7,770 nt of DNA from an uncultured Lachnospiraceae bacterium (GCA_910585065.1 CAJUCG010000165.1:1-7770); one strand, 5' to 3'. Counted from the stretch's first letter, positions 1 to 7,717 are shown. Numbers and translations are program-made. Notes: generated by a model from the letters alone, not told the origin.

Positions 1-1881
1 GCACAAGCGTTATTGTTAAATACGGATAAATACGCAGAGGAAATCAATGCGTGGATTGAAAGTGAAAAAATGCTTGCAGCGGGGGCGGCAAACAGTATTT
101 CTGCCGGAAAAAGTACGGAGGCAGATTTTTTGCAGTCCGTGGTAGATGCCCATGCCAAGGGAAGAACAGAACTTCTCAATCTTTATTGTGGAACGGAGGA
201 TGGACGCTTTATCCAGTCCAATAAGGAGGCGGTAATCCCCGATGGGTATGACCCAAGGGTGCGCGGATGGTATATGCGGGCAAAACAGGAGGAACAGGTT
301 ATTGTAACTGATCCGTATTGGGATGTTTTAACCAACCAAATGTGTACTACAGTTGCGGCACCTGTGCAGATAGAAGAGAGGATTGTATGTGTGATTGGTC
401 TGGATGTAACGCTTGACACCGTAACCAATTTAACCGAAAATATTCAATATACCAAGGGCGGGTACGGGTTTTTAGTGGATAGTCTTGGACAGTATATTGC
501 ACATAAAAATCCGGCGTATCAGCCAACTGAAAATGCGGGGATTGCAGTGATGGATGTTATGCCGGGACTTGGGAATCTGCTTGCAAATGCGGGGGAGTGG
601 GTGGAGAAACAAAAGGATTATAATGGGGAACCCTGCTATTTTGCGATGGCAGATATTATTGGGAGTAATTGGAAGATTGGGATTGTGGAACCTACTGCCA
701 ATGTCACAAATCCCCTTGTTGCAATGATTGTGGTTGCCGTTGTGATTTCCTTTGTTATTAGTGTGTTTGCGGCACTGTTTATGGCGGGGTTAATCGGGCG
801 GATGCTCGCACCGATCCAGATGTTAAAGCAATTTGCTTCCGGGGATTTTTCGGAAAATACAGCAAAAGAAAAGACTATCCCCGCCAAGTATAAAAATGAA
901 ACAGAACAGATTAAGATGGCAACTGTGGAAGTAAAACAGCAGATTCGCGAAATCATCTTGAATACAAAGCAGGAGGCGGGCAGTATCCGCGCGATCGCAG
1001 AATCCACGTCGCAGAAAATGACCGTGTTAAAGGATGATGTCTCAGGCATCTTAGGACTGGTTACTCAGATGACAAGGCAGACTGCACAGGCAAATAAACA
1101 GATGGAGAGTATTTTAGACAATGAAAAGGAATTGGGGGAAACGATCGAAAACGTAACAAAAAAAGCAGGGGAAGCGATGTGTCAATCCAGCCATATTATG
1201 GAGCGCGCAGGAGTGCAGCATAAGATTTCAGAGCAGTCAGCAAACGAGGCAGTCATGCTTTATCAGGGGGCAAAAAATGAGTTGGAGCAGGCAATCTCAG
1301 ACAGCAAAAAAGTGGAGGAGATCGACGCTTTAACACAGGAGATCCTCTCGATCAGCTCACAGACCAATCTCCTGGCATTAAATGCCTCCATTGAGGCGGC
1401 AAGAGCGGGGGAGACAGGTTTGGGTTTTGCGGTTGTCGCAGAGGAGATCCGACACCTCGCGGACAATTCTAAAAGAGCGGTGGACAAAATCCGTCAGGTA
1501 ACGGACGGGGTGATCCACAATGTTGCATTTTTATCGGAGCGTTCGAGAGAACTTTTAGAATTTATGAACGGCAAGGTAATGGAAGATTACAAAAATATGA
1601 TGAAACTTGCTGAAGTCTATCAGCAGGATGCTTTGTTTTACACAAATATTTCTGATGATCTGGGCACTGCCGCAAAAGAAATGAATACAAGTATGGAAAA
1701 AATTAACGAATCCATCACTTCAATTGCAGAGCTGATTGGAAAAATAATCAGCTCCATGGAACATATGGAACGAGCCGCAGGGAACTCGGATGAAAATTCT
1801 GCGGCGGTGATGGAACAGATGCAGGAATTATTTCGCCTGAGTGGACAATTAAATCGAACGGTAGCGTCGTTTCGAATATAG
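1..1881 (+). CDS. Methyl-accepting chemotaxis protein, dCache_1 amino-acid sensor type (5' partial)
   Basis: This is a transmembrane chemoreceptor that would bind a ligand outside the cell and control CheA/CheW at the membrane. The reading frame is open back to base 1, so the gene starts upstream; an in-frame TTG at 13 has no ribosome site and is not the start. Numbering codons from base 1, residues 1 to about 230 are an extracellular dCache domain. It contains Y83, R88, W90, Y91, Y106, D108 and D135, which match the known amino-acid-binding motif in identity and spacing. Residues 239-262 are the second membrane helix, followed by a HAMP-like region (about 263-320) and a long coiled-coil signalling domain. 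The conserved hairpin tip is at about 440-487, with QTNLLALNASIEAARAGE at 454-471. There is no C-terminal CheR-tethering pentapeptide. The first membrane helix, roughly 40 residues, is missing beyond the window edge. The sensor kinase starts 26 bases downstream, so co-transcription is likely. Confidence 0.95.
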   Translation, partial: AQALLLNTDKYAEEINAWIESEKMLAAGAANSISAGKSTEADFLQSVVDAHAKGRTELLNLYCGTEDGRFIQSNKEAVIPDGYDPRVRGWYMRAKQEEQVIVTDPYWDVLTNQMCTTVAAPVQIEERIVCVIGLDVTLDTVTNLTENIQYTKGGYGFLVDSLGQYIAHKNPAYQPTENAGIAVMDVMPGLGNLLANAGEWVEKQKDYNGEPCYFAMADIIGSNWKIGIVEPTANVTNPLVAMIVVAVVISFVISVFAALFMAGLIGRMLAPIQMLKQFASGDFSENTAKEKTIPAKYKNETEQIKMATVEVKQQIREIILNTKQEAGSIRAIAESTSQKMTVLKDDVSGILGLVTQMTRQTAQANKQMESILDNEKELGETIENVTKKAGEAMCQSSHIMERAGVQHKISEQSANEAVMLYQGAKNELEQAISDSKKVEEIDALTQEILSISSQTNLLALNASIEAARAGETGLGFAVVAEEIRHLADNSKRAVDKIRQVTDGVIHNVAFLSERSRELLEFMNGKVMEDYKNMMKLAEVYQQDALFYTNISDDLGTAAKEMNTSMEKINESITSIAELIGKIISSMEHMERAAGNSDENSAAVMEQMQELFRLSGQLNRTVASFRI

Positions 1882-1907
1882 GCAATAACAAAGAAAGGAG
1901 GAAGGTT

Positions 1908-3278
1908 ATGTTAGGCGGTACGGTATGGATTGCATTGATTCGTTTTATGATCAGCCTGGGGGGAGTAATTCTTTTATTTTCGCGGATTAGCAAATCAAGA
2001 TTTGAGCCCAAAAAGACTTTGCTCTGCTATACTGGTTTTAGTGTAATAATTATTATTGCGGCGTGCGTTTGGTATGTACTCGCATGGGATAGCTGCGTGC
2101 GCATGGTCGCCTTTGTAATGTATCTATGTTTTTCTTTGTTTGCCATATATATCAGCAACGATCGCATATTTTTGACCGTGTATAAACTTGCATTTACCTT
2201 CTACCTGATGGCGGTATTTCTGATTGTGGGAATCGAAATATCCATTCTCTTTTTTGATCGCAATGTATGGGCGGATATTGTCACACGCATTGTTTTAATT
2301 GTGATTATGACGCTTTTTATCGAGCGGAAAGTAAAAATTTCGCTCTTGAATTTTTCAGATTATGTGGAGAGTGAGTTGGATCGCTTTAGTGCTGCGGTAA
2401 TGATTATCAGCCTTTTGTTTGGAATCGGTTTTATTTTAAATCCGAATGTCAGGGAGCAGACCCTGTACCGTCTTTTTCAGATTTCCATGAATTTTTTTCT
2501 GACGGCGGCACTGCAGCTTTTAGTCTATCGGCTCTATCTGCATATCGGCAAAGAGAAAGAGTATCAAAAGGAAAATCAGCTGATACAGATGAATCATCGA
2601 CTTCTGGAGCGGAATATGGAACTTTTGGAGGAAGCCGCGGTAGATGGGAGAAGAATCCGGCATAATATGAGATATCACAATGCAGTGATCACGGAGTATG
2701 CCCTTAAAGGGCAGAATGAAGAATTGCTGCAATATTTGCAGCAGTACAAACAAGAACTGGATGAAAATGCGCCGCAAATTATATGTGATAACACAACGCT
2801 CAACCATCTGCTCCTGATCTATACCCGATGGGCAAGAAGAGAGAATATTGAAGTGGAGCTTGATGTGGAGATCGGAACAGATTTTCCTATTCCCGGAATA
2901 AATCTGGTAACGATTTTGGCGAATGCGTATGAGAATGCAATCTATGGCTGCATCGAAGTAAAAATGTGTGGAGATCTCAGAAAATGTTTTATCTCGCTGA
3001 TGATGAAAAAAAAGGGAAATAAATTGGTTATCTGCTGTAAAAATACCTGTCATTTTGAAACAGAATTAAAATCCAAATCGGATTTTTCCGGTAATATTAG
3101 CGTATCAAGCATTGTCAAAGCGGTGGAGGAGTATGGTGGGGAGTATGATTTTAAAAATGACAATGGAATTTTTATTTTGCGCTTAATTATGAATCTTTCG
3201 CAGGATAATAATCAAAAAGATAATACTACGTTAAGAGATAAAGAAGAGAATACGGAAATTGAAACGAAAGGGGTATAG
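1908..3278 (+). CDS. GHKL (AgrC-type) membrane sensor histidine kinase, possibly degenerate
   Basis: This is a membrane sensor kinase of the GHKL/AgrC class, presumably paired with the LytTR regulator that follows 2 bases later. About seven hydrophobic helices fill residues 1-207 (roughly 5-25, 38-58, 64-82, 88-113, 121-138, 161-178 and 188-206), then a coiled linker. The H-box is RHNMRYHN at 251-258, with H252 the expected phosphorylated histidine. The family usually has RHD-x-RHH, so N253 replaces the acidic neighbour. The N-box is LANAYENAI at 337-345, with N339 and N343 present. The glycine loop, normally close to GHGIGTRSI, reads SGNISVSSI at 394-402 and has lost its glycine pattern, although the following EYGG and final strands are retained. 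A charged tail (about 431-456) follows the last strand. The start is set by AAGGAGG at 1895-1901, six bases before ATG. Kinase activity may be weak or absent; the stimulus is unknown. I am confident of the family, not of catalysis. Confidence 0.9.
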   Translation: MLGGTVWIALIRFMISLGGVILLFSRISKSRFEPKKTLLCYTGFSVIIIIAACVWYVLAWDSCVRMVAFVMYLCFSLFAIYISNDRIFLTVYKLAFTFYLMAVFLIVGIEISILFFDRNVWADIVTRIVLIVIMTLFIERKVKISLLNFSDYVESELDRFSAAVMIISLLFGIGFILNPNVREQTLYRLFQISMNFFLTAALQLLVYRLYLHIGKEKEYQKENQLIQMNHRLLERNMELLEEAAVDGRRIRHNMRYHNAVITEYALKGQNEELLQYLQQYKQELDENAPQIICDNTTLNHLLLIYTRWARRENIEVELDVEIGTDFPIPGINLVTILANAYENAIYGCIEVKMCGDLRKCFISLMMKKKGNKLVICCKNTCHFETELKSKSDFSGNISVSSIVKAVEEYGGEYDFKNDNGIFILRLIMNLSQDNNQKDNTTLRDKEENTEIETKGV

Positions 3279-3280
3279 TT

Positions 3281-4003
3281 ATGTACCTGGTAGCACTCTG
3301 TGACAACGAGGCAGCAGATTTAAACAAAACAGAACAATTGTTAAATCTCTATGAAAAAGAACGCCCTGGCACTTCTTTTTTAATCGAGCGTTTTGAAAGT
3401 GCAAACGAACTTATCTGTAAGGTCAGGGAAAAAAATTATACGCCGGATTTTGTGCTGATGGATATTTATATGCCGGAGAAAACGGGGATTGAAGCAGCGA
3501 GGGAACTGCGCGCAATGGGAAGCAACTGCAAGATTATCTTTCTTACTGTTTCAAAGGAACACGCGCTGGATGCATTTGGCGTGGATGCGGCACAATATCT
3601 GATAAAGCCGGTGAACAGGGAAGTCTTTTTTCAGATGCTTAACCGTTTTGTCGAGAAAGTGGATCAGGAGCGCAAAAAATATTTTCTTCTGCGGATTGAC
3701 GGCAAGGTGAAGCGGGTGATGTTAAATGAGATCTTGTACTGTGAGGCGCAGGGAAAATTTCAGTATTTATATTTTATTAATGGAGAGCAGTCCATACTTC
3801 GCGTTACTATGACAGAACTCTATGAAATGCTCTCAAAATATTCACAGTTTGTACGGGTCGGAATTTCGTATATTGTAAATTTAGAGCATATTGACAGCAT
3901 AAATGCAAGAGAAATTTTTATGGAGGGAGGAAAGAAAATTCATCTGCCAAGAGGAGCCTATAAAAGTTTAAAGGAACAATATTTTCAATACTACTGTGAA
4001 TAA
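3281..4003 (+). CDS. LytTR-family response regulator (AgrA/LytR type)
   Basis: This is a cytoplasmic transcription regulator of 240 residues, the usual length for the REC-LytTR family. The receiver domain covers about 1-125: acidic pocket D8, N9, E10; phospho-acceptor D61 in LMDIYMPEKTG; switch T89; and conserved K109 in the LIKP motif. N9 replaces the commoner Asp. The LytTR DNA-binding domain covers about 135-236, with YCEAQGKF at 153-160, YIVNLEHI at 197-204 and LPRGAYKSL at 222-230. N200 and R224 align by eye with base-contacting residues of AgrA. The frequent His-Arg before SYIVN is Gly-Ile here (194-195). The gene starts 2 bases after the kinase stop. Its ribosome site, AAAGGGG at 3267-3273, lies inside the 3' end of the kinase gene, which suggests translational coupling. 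It probably acts on direct-repeat promoter sites elsewhere, since no clear LytTR operator pair was found here. Confidence 0.95.
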   Translation: MYLVALCDNEAADLNKTEQLLNLYEKERPGTSFLIERFESANELICKVREKNYTPDFVLMDIYMPEKTGIEAARELRAMGSNCKIIFLTVSKEHALDAFGVDAAQYLIKPVNREVFFQMLNRFVEKVDQERKKYFLLRIDGKVKRVMLNEILYCEAQGKFQYLYFINGEQSILRVTMTELYEMLSKYSQFVRVGISYIVNLEHIDSINAREIFMEGGKKIHLPRGAYKSLKEQYFQYYCE

Positions 4004-4006
4004 TCA

Positions 4007-4043
4007 AAAAGGTGACTGCCATTTTTGTGACAAGTCACCTTTT
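4007..4043. terminator. Probable bidirectional rho-independent terminator between convergent genes
   Basis: A perfect 11-bp inverted repeat pairs AAAAGGTGACT (4007-4017) with AGTCACCTTTT (4033-4043) around a 15-base loop. The arms end in A and T runs, so transcripts from either strand form a hairpin followed by a short U run: 4 U on the plus strand, 5 on the minus strand. It lies 3 bases after the response regulator stop and about 42 bases beyond the GH2 stop. The short U runs make the efficiency uncertain. Confidence 0.8.
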
Positions 4044-4085
4044 AACTCTCCTCTACTTGGTTGTGGGATAAGTATAGAAATTTAG

Positions 4086-7000
4086 TTATTCAAAATAAAA
4101 CCATTGAAAATCAAAATTGCTTCCTGGGAGGAAAACAAAAGTAATTTTATTGCAGCCCGTCACGCGCTCAAGCGCGAATTCCTGCACAGTGTAAGTATCG
4201 GAATACTGAAATTCTGCAATCTGTTTGATCTCCTTCCCATTTTCATTTAAGAAGCGCACATGAATGGTATTTTTTTCAAGCGGCGTTCGCCCGCAGAGAA
4301 AAAGCTTTGTTGGTTCCTTTTCGCCAAAATCCATCTGATCGTACTCCAGCGAAACATTGTTTCCTATTCCGGTAACTGCATCCCGCTCCACGGTAAACAT
4401 ATCGCCGTAGATGCGGTTGTTCTCCGCTGCCATAAGCTTTGTCCATGCCTTTTTTTGCGGGGCAAAGGAAAAGCCCTTGACATGGATTTTGTTGTGCGCA
4501 GTAAAGCAGATAGTGACCAGACCTTTAAGCCGACGGTTTAAGTGGAAAGTTTCTTCCTGGTACACATTCCAGATCGAAGGTTTTTGATAGACCACATCCG
4601 CAAGTAACTCACAACTCTCGCTGCCAGGAACACCCTCCCAGATCTGAATCGGGTACGGATCGCCGCTTAGCGCGAAGATTGGAATGGTCACTTCATCCGA
4701 GCCAAAATCGCCAAAATCTACATTGGTAAATCCGAAGGTAGTGTCTCCATTATTGGAAGTAGCAATACCGCGCTCATTGCCGTTTGTAATCGTGCCGAGA
4801 GCAATATCATAAAGTCCGGCAAAGACAAACTGGTACGGGTTGATAGCAGCATTTCCAAGCCCCTTGGCACTAAAGGCAAGCTGGGAGATAACGCGGATCT
4901 TGTCGGTATTGTTCTTTGTCATACAGCGCACCAAAAATTCTCCGTCGCCCTGCGCGGTTACAATCGCTTGATTTTCAGAAATTGAAAGGGCGGCGAGATT
5001 GGATTCAATACCAGTATCCGTAGTTACTTTCCAGATAAGTTCTGCACGGTCAGCATTTTCCGGCAGAGGTTTTGCCATAACGGTGATCTGGCGTTTTTCC
5101 GGGGAAAAACAAAATCCGTCATCCGTGGTAAGTTCCAATTTGCGGATCGGAATTTCATCTGTGACAGCATCCGCCCTATCTGTGGAAATTTCTCCGGCAG
5201 GCACAAACGAAGCTCCTTTAGAGTCTACTAAAAGCAGTCTGGCATCTTTTGGCATACGAATCCCCATCAGCTCTTCTTTTTTTATTTCCTCCTCCGTCAA
5301 TGCCCTTGCCCAGAGTGAAATTTCTTTTGACGCAAGCCCTGCTGCCTTAACTTGTACTCGGATTTCCCCCTCGGTAAGTCCCGCGCCGATAAGTGCTAAA
5401 AGCTTGCCGGAAAACAGGCGGCGGCTTGTACATTTATATTGGTCAGAGTCCGTGCTGTCGCCATTGTCAAGACCTAAGAGCCGTCCCTTGCCAGAAACCG
5501 AAACCTCCACGCGCAAATTTGCATTCTCGACAAAATTTCCGTCCTTGTCCGCGGCGCGGACAGTAACAAAAATCAGATCCCTGCCATCTGCGCGCAGTAC
5601 CTCGCGGTCGGCGGTAAGTACAAGGGAGGCGGCATCGCCAAAGGAAGAGTGTTCCTCGACAGCAATACAGCAATTATTTTCGTTGTAAGCACGCGCGCAG
5701 ATCGTACCCTTTTCATACGGGATCTGCCAGTGTGCAATCAGATCATCGCGCCCGTTTTTGTGATCGAGTGCGCGCTTTCCAAGAGATTTTCCATTGAAAA
5801 ATAATTCCACCATCGGGGCATTAGAGCAGACTAACACATCGATCGGCTGTCCGATATTAAAATCCCAGTAGGGAAAGAGATGTACCATTGGATTTTTTTT
5901 GTAGTCCGTCCACTCCGCCTGGAAAATATAGAAGGAGTCTTTTGGGAACCCGGCGGTGTCAATCTGCCCAAAATAGGAATTTTTCGTGTGATAAGGGGTC
6001 GGCTCACCGATATAGTCAAAGCCCGTCCAGATAAATTGCCCGGCACTGTAGGGCGTGTCGCGGTCATCGGCAATGCAGGCGATCGTATTTTTCGCGCCCC
6101 AGCTTGTGGAACTGTTGCCAAGTGAGGAACACTGCTCGTCATCGTCCACGAGAACAGATTTTTTATAAGGAAAATGATAAATCCCCCTGCTCTGAACAAC
6201 GGAGGCGGTTTCACTGCCGTAAATTACCCAGTCCGGATGCTTTTTGTGATGCTCCTCATAATAGTGTTCCGAATAATTATAGCCGGCATATTTAACAATA
6301 TCCGCACAGTTTTGCGCACCCTTCCACGGCATATAATTAGAGCCGATGGTGATTGGCGCGCAGCATTTCGGATCATTCTCCCGCACATAGTCGCAGAGGG
6401 TGCGCGTAATTTCCTCCCCGTGCATATCTGTATGCGTATCGTAGATCTCATTGCCGATGCTCCAGAGAATAACACTGACATGATTTCGGTCACGGCGGAT
6501 CCAGGAGGCGACATCCCTGCGGCTCCACTCTTTAAAAAAGCGCGCGTAATCGTAAGTTGTTTTCGGACGCTCCCACATATCAAACGCCTCGGAATCAATT
6601 AGAATCCCCATCTCGTCCGCCAGTTCCATCAACTCTACCGCAGGCATATTATGCGAGGTGCGGACGGCATTGACCCCCATCTCTTTTAACATGGAGAGTT
6701 GACGGCGCAGCGCAGTTTTGTTAACCGCAGAACCTAGTGCCCCCAGATCATGGTGTTCGCAGGCTCCGTTTAGGCGCAGTTTGCGCCCGTTAAGCAAAAA
6801 GCCCTTATCGGGGGTAAATTCTTTGGTGCAAAAACCAATGCGGCAGGTGGAAGAATCTATGCATTTTCCATCCACAAACAACTCGCTGGTGAGTGTATAG
6901 AGCGTTGGAGAATCAATATCCCAGAGAGAAGGGTTTCCCACAGGTAACTGCTGAGAATTGATAAAGACGCGGATGGTTTTATTTTCGTATGGGCAGAAGA

Positions 7001-7682
7001 CATCTGCCGGGGAAAGGGCAGAGTCCATCGCACCGGAGAGCAGTGTGCCATCCGTGCGCGCAATTTGATGGCGGACGCAGAGCGCGGATTTTGTATTTTC
7101 TGGAAGAATTATGGCGGAATCAATTTCGGCAATCCAATGGTCATCATTCTTTTTGGTGACAACATAAATTCCATCGGTATAGAAATGAACTGGCTTTTTT
7201 ATGTTCAGCCAGACATTGCGGTAGAGCCCCGCGCCGGAGTACCAGCGCGAATTTGGACTCTGATGAACAACGCGCACAACAATCTCATTCTCCCCCTCTT
7301 TTAAGTAGGGTGCGGCATCAAAAGTAAAGCTGGAATAGCCGTATTTCCAACAAAATGCCTCTCTGCCATTGAGATAGATCGTCGAGTTCATATAAATACC
7401 CTCAAAATTGAGAAAGGCAGATTCTTCTTCATCTATGTAAAAAATTTCCATATCGTCGCGAAAAATTTCTTTCTGATTTTCAGAGGTGGATGTCCGCGAG
7501 CAGAAAAAACGCTTGCGATACCAGCCCTCCGCCGTTTCATAAAGATTTTGTGTATTAAAAATTAGCCAGTCGTGCGGCAGTTCGACCGGAGAAAAGTCAT
7601 TGTCTTCTAATACGGCAAAAAGGGAAGTGCCAAGGGGTTTCTTGCAGAATTCCCAGCCGAAATTAAATAGTGTGCGAGCCAT
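4086..7682 (-). CDS. Glycoside hydrolase family 2 protein, probable cytoplasmic beta-galactosidase with C-terminal carbohydrate-binding-like modules
   Basis: This is a 1198-residue retaining glycosidase, probably hydrolysing terminal beta-galactosides; exact specificity is not provable from sequence. In order: an N-terminal jelly roll (1 to about 165, with LPHDW at 35-39, GWYRKRF at 53-59 and SRWYSGAGLYRNVWL at 145-159); an Ig-like domain (about 166-290); and a TIM barrel (about 295-600). The barrel has acid/base E412 in WSIGNE and nucleophile E491 in YGSETAS, plus the family signature WTGFDYIGEPTPY at 552-564. A DUF4982-like domain follows (about 600-680), then a GH2 C-terminal Ig-like domain (about 684-790, with LDNGD at 738-742), another Ig-like stretch (about 845-940) and two beta-sandwich modules (about 942-1080 and 1082-1198). 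There is no signal peptide and there are many cysteines, so it is probably cytosolic, acting on imported sugars. An acidic insertion sits near residues 62-88. The start at 7682 is preferred over an in-frame ATG at 7727, which lies in the promoter and lacks a ribosome site. It converges with the regulator gene. Confidence 0.93.
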   Translation of the reverse strand: MARTLFNFGWEFCKKPLGTSLFAVLEDNDFSPVELPHDWLIFNTQNLYETAEGWYRKRFFCSRTSTSENQKEIFRDDMEIFYIDEEESAFLNFEGIYMNSTIYLNGREAFCWKYGYSSFTFDAAPYLKEGENEIVVRVVHQSPNSRWYSGAGLYRNVWLNIKKPVHFYTDGIYVVTKKNDDHWIAEIDSAIILPENTKSALCVRHQIARTDGTLLSGAMDSALSPADVFCPYENKTIRVFINSQQLPVGNPSLWDIDSPTLYTLTSELFVDGKCIDSSTCRIGFCTKEFTPDKGFLLNGRKLRLNGACEHHDLGALGSAVNKTALRRQLSMLKEMGVNAVRTSHNMPAVELMELADEMGILIDSEAFDMWERPKTTYDYARFFKEWSRRDVASWIRRDRNHVSVILWSIGNEIYDTHTDMHGEEITRTLCDYVRENDPKCCAPITIGSNYMPWKGAQNCADIVKYAGYNYSEHYYEEHHKKHPDWVIYGSETASVVQSRGIYHFPYKKSVLVDDDEQCSSLGNSSTSWGAKNTIACIADDRDTPYSAGQFIWTGFDYIGEPTPYHTKNSYFGQIDTAGFPKDSFYIFQAEWTDYKKNPMVHLFPYWDFNIGQPIDVLVCSNAPMVELFFNGKSLGKRALDHKNGRDDLIAHWQIPYEKGTICARAYNENNCCIAVEEHSSFGDAASLVLTADREVLRADGRDLIFVTVRAADKDGNFVENANLRVEVSVSGKGRLLGLDNGDSTDSDQYKCTSRRLFSGKLLALIGAGLTEGEIRVQVKAAGLASKEISLWARALTEEEIKKEELMGIRMPKDARLLLVDSKGASFVPAGEISTDRADAVTDEIPIRKLELTTDDGFCFSPEKRQITVMAKPLPENADRAELIWKVTTDTGIESNLAALSISENQAIVTAQGDGEFLVRCMTKNNTDKIRVISQLAFSAKGLGNAAINPYQFVFAGLYDIALGTITNGNERGIATSNNGDTTFGFTNVDFGDFGSDEVTIPIFALSGDPYPIQIWEGVPGSESCELLADVVYQKPSIWNVYQEETFHLNRRLKGLVTICFTAHNKIHVKGFSFAPQKKAWTKLMAAENNRIYGDMFTVERDAVTGIGNNVSLEYDQMDFGEKEPTKLFLCGRTPLEKNTIHVRFLNENGKEIKQIAEFQYSDTYTVQEFALERVTGCNKITFVFLPGSNFDFQWFYFE

Positions 7683-7690
7683 AAAGGATA

Positions 7691-7697
7691 CCTCTTT
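7691..7697 (-). promoter_or_regulatory. Ribosome binding site of the GH2 gene
   Basis: On the minus strand AAAGAGG lies 8 bases before the ATG at 7682-7680. The in-frame ATG at 7727-7725 has only a pyrimidine-rich run upstream and no Shine-Dalgarno match. This site therefore decides the start, giving MARTLFNFGWEF, which is also how GH2 proteins of this group usually begin. Confidence 0.8.
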
Positions 7698-7717
7698 TCT
7701 TTGATTTATTTTATTTA

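Noticed and set aside
13..15. TTG as the start codon of the chemoreceptor
   Set aside because: The frame is open to base 1, there is no ribosome site, and the first membrane helix every receptor of this type needs would be missing. The gene is simply cut by the window edge.
636..1049. Minus-strand open frame of 137 codons inside the chemoreceptor
   Set aside because: Its hydrophobic look comes from being antisense to the membrane helix and HAMP region. No start signal supports it.
1882..1907. A hidden peptide-pheromone gene or promoter between the chemoreceptor and the kinase
   Set aside because: The gap is only 26 bases and is filled by the kinase ribosome site; no room for a gene and no -10/-35 pair.
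2520..3053. Minus-strand open frame of 177 codons inside the kinase gene
   Set aside because: It is antisense to the H-box and N-box region of the kinase and has no recognisable domain. It is explained by the AT-rich coding strand.
3991..4038. Tiny minus-strand frame of 15 codons with GTG start and AGAGGAG nine bases upstream
   Set aside because: It runs through the terminator stem into the 3' end of the regulator, and the peptide has no recognisable features. An AGGAG-like match in this short span is plausible by chance.
4044..4085. LytTR operator or small RNA in the convergent intergenic region
   Set aside because: Apart from the terminator hairpin no paired direct repeats of the LytTR type, promoter or further structure was visible.
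4999..5688. Plus-strand open frame of 229 codons inside the GH2 gene
   Set aside because: It is antisense to clearly conserved GH2 domains, its translation is serine/arginine-rich and low in recognisable structure, and it has no convincing ribosome site. It is a codon-usage shadow, as are the other antisense frames at 4260-4541, 5880-6125, 6104-6295, 6174-6602, 6718-6900 and 7065-7304.
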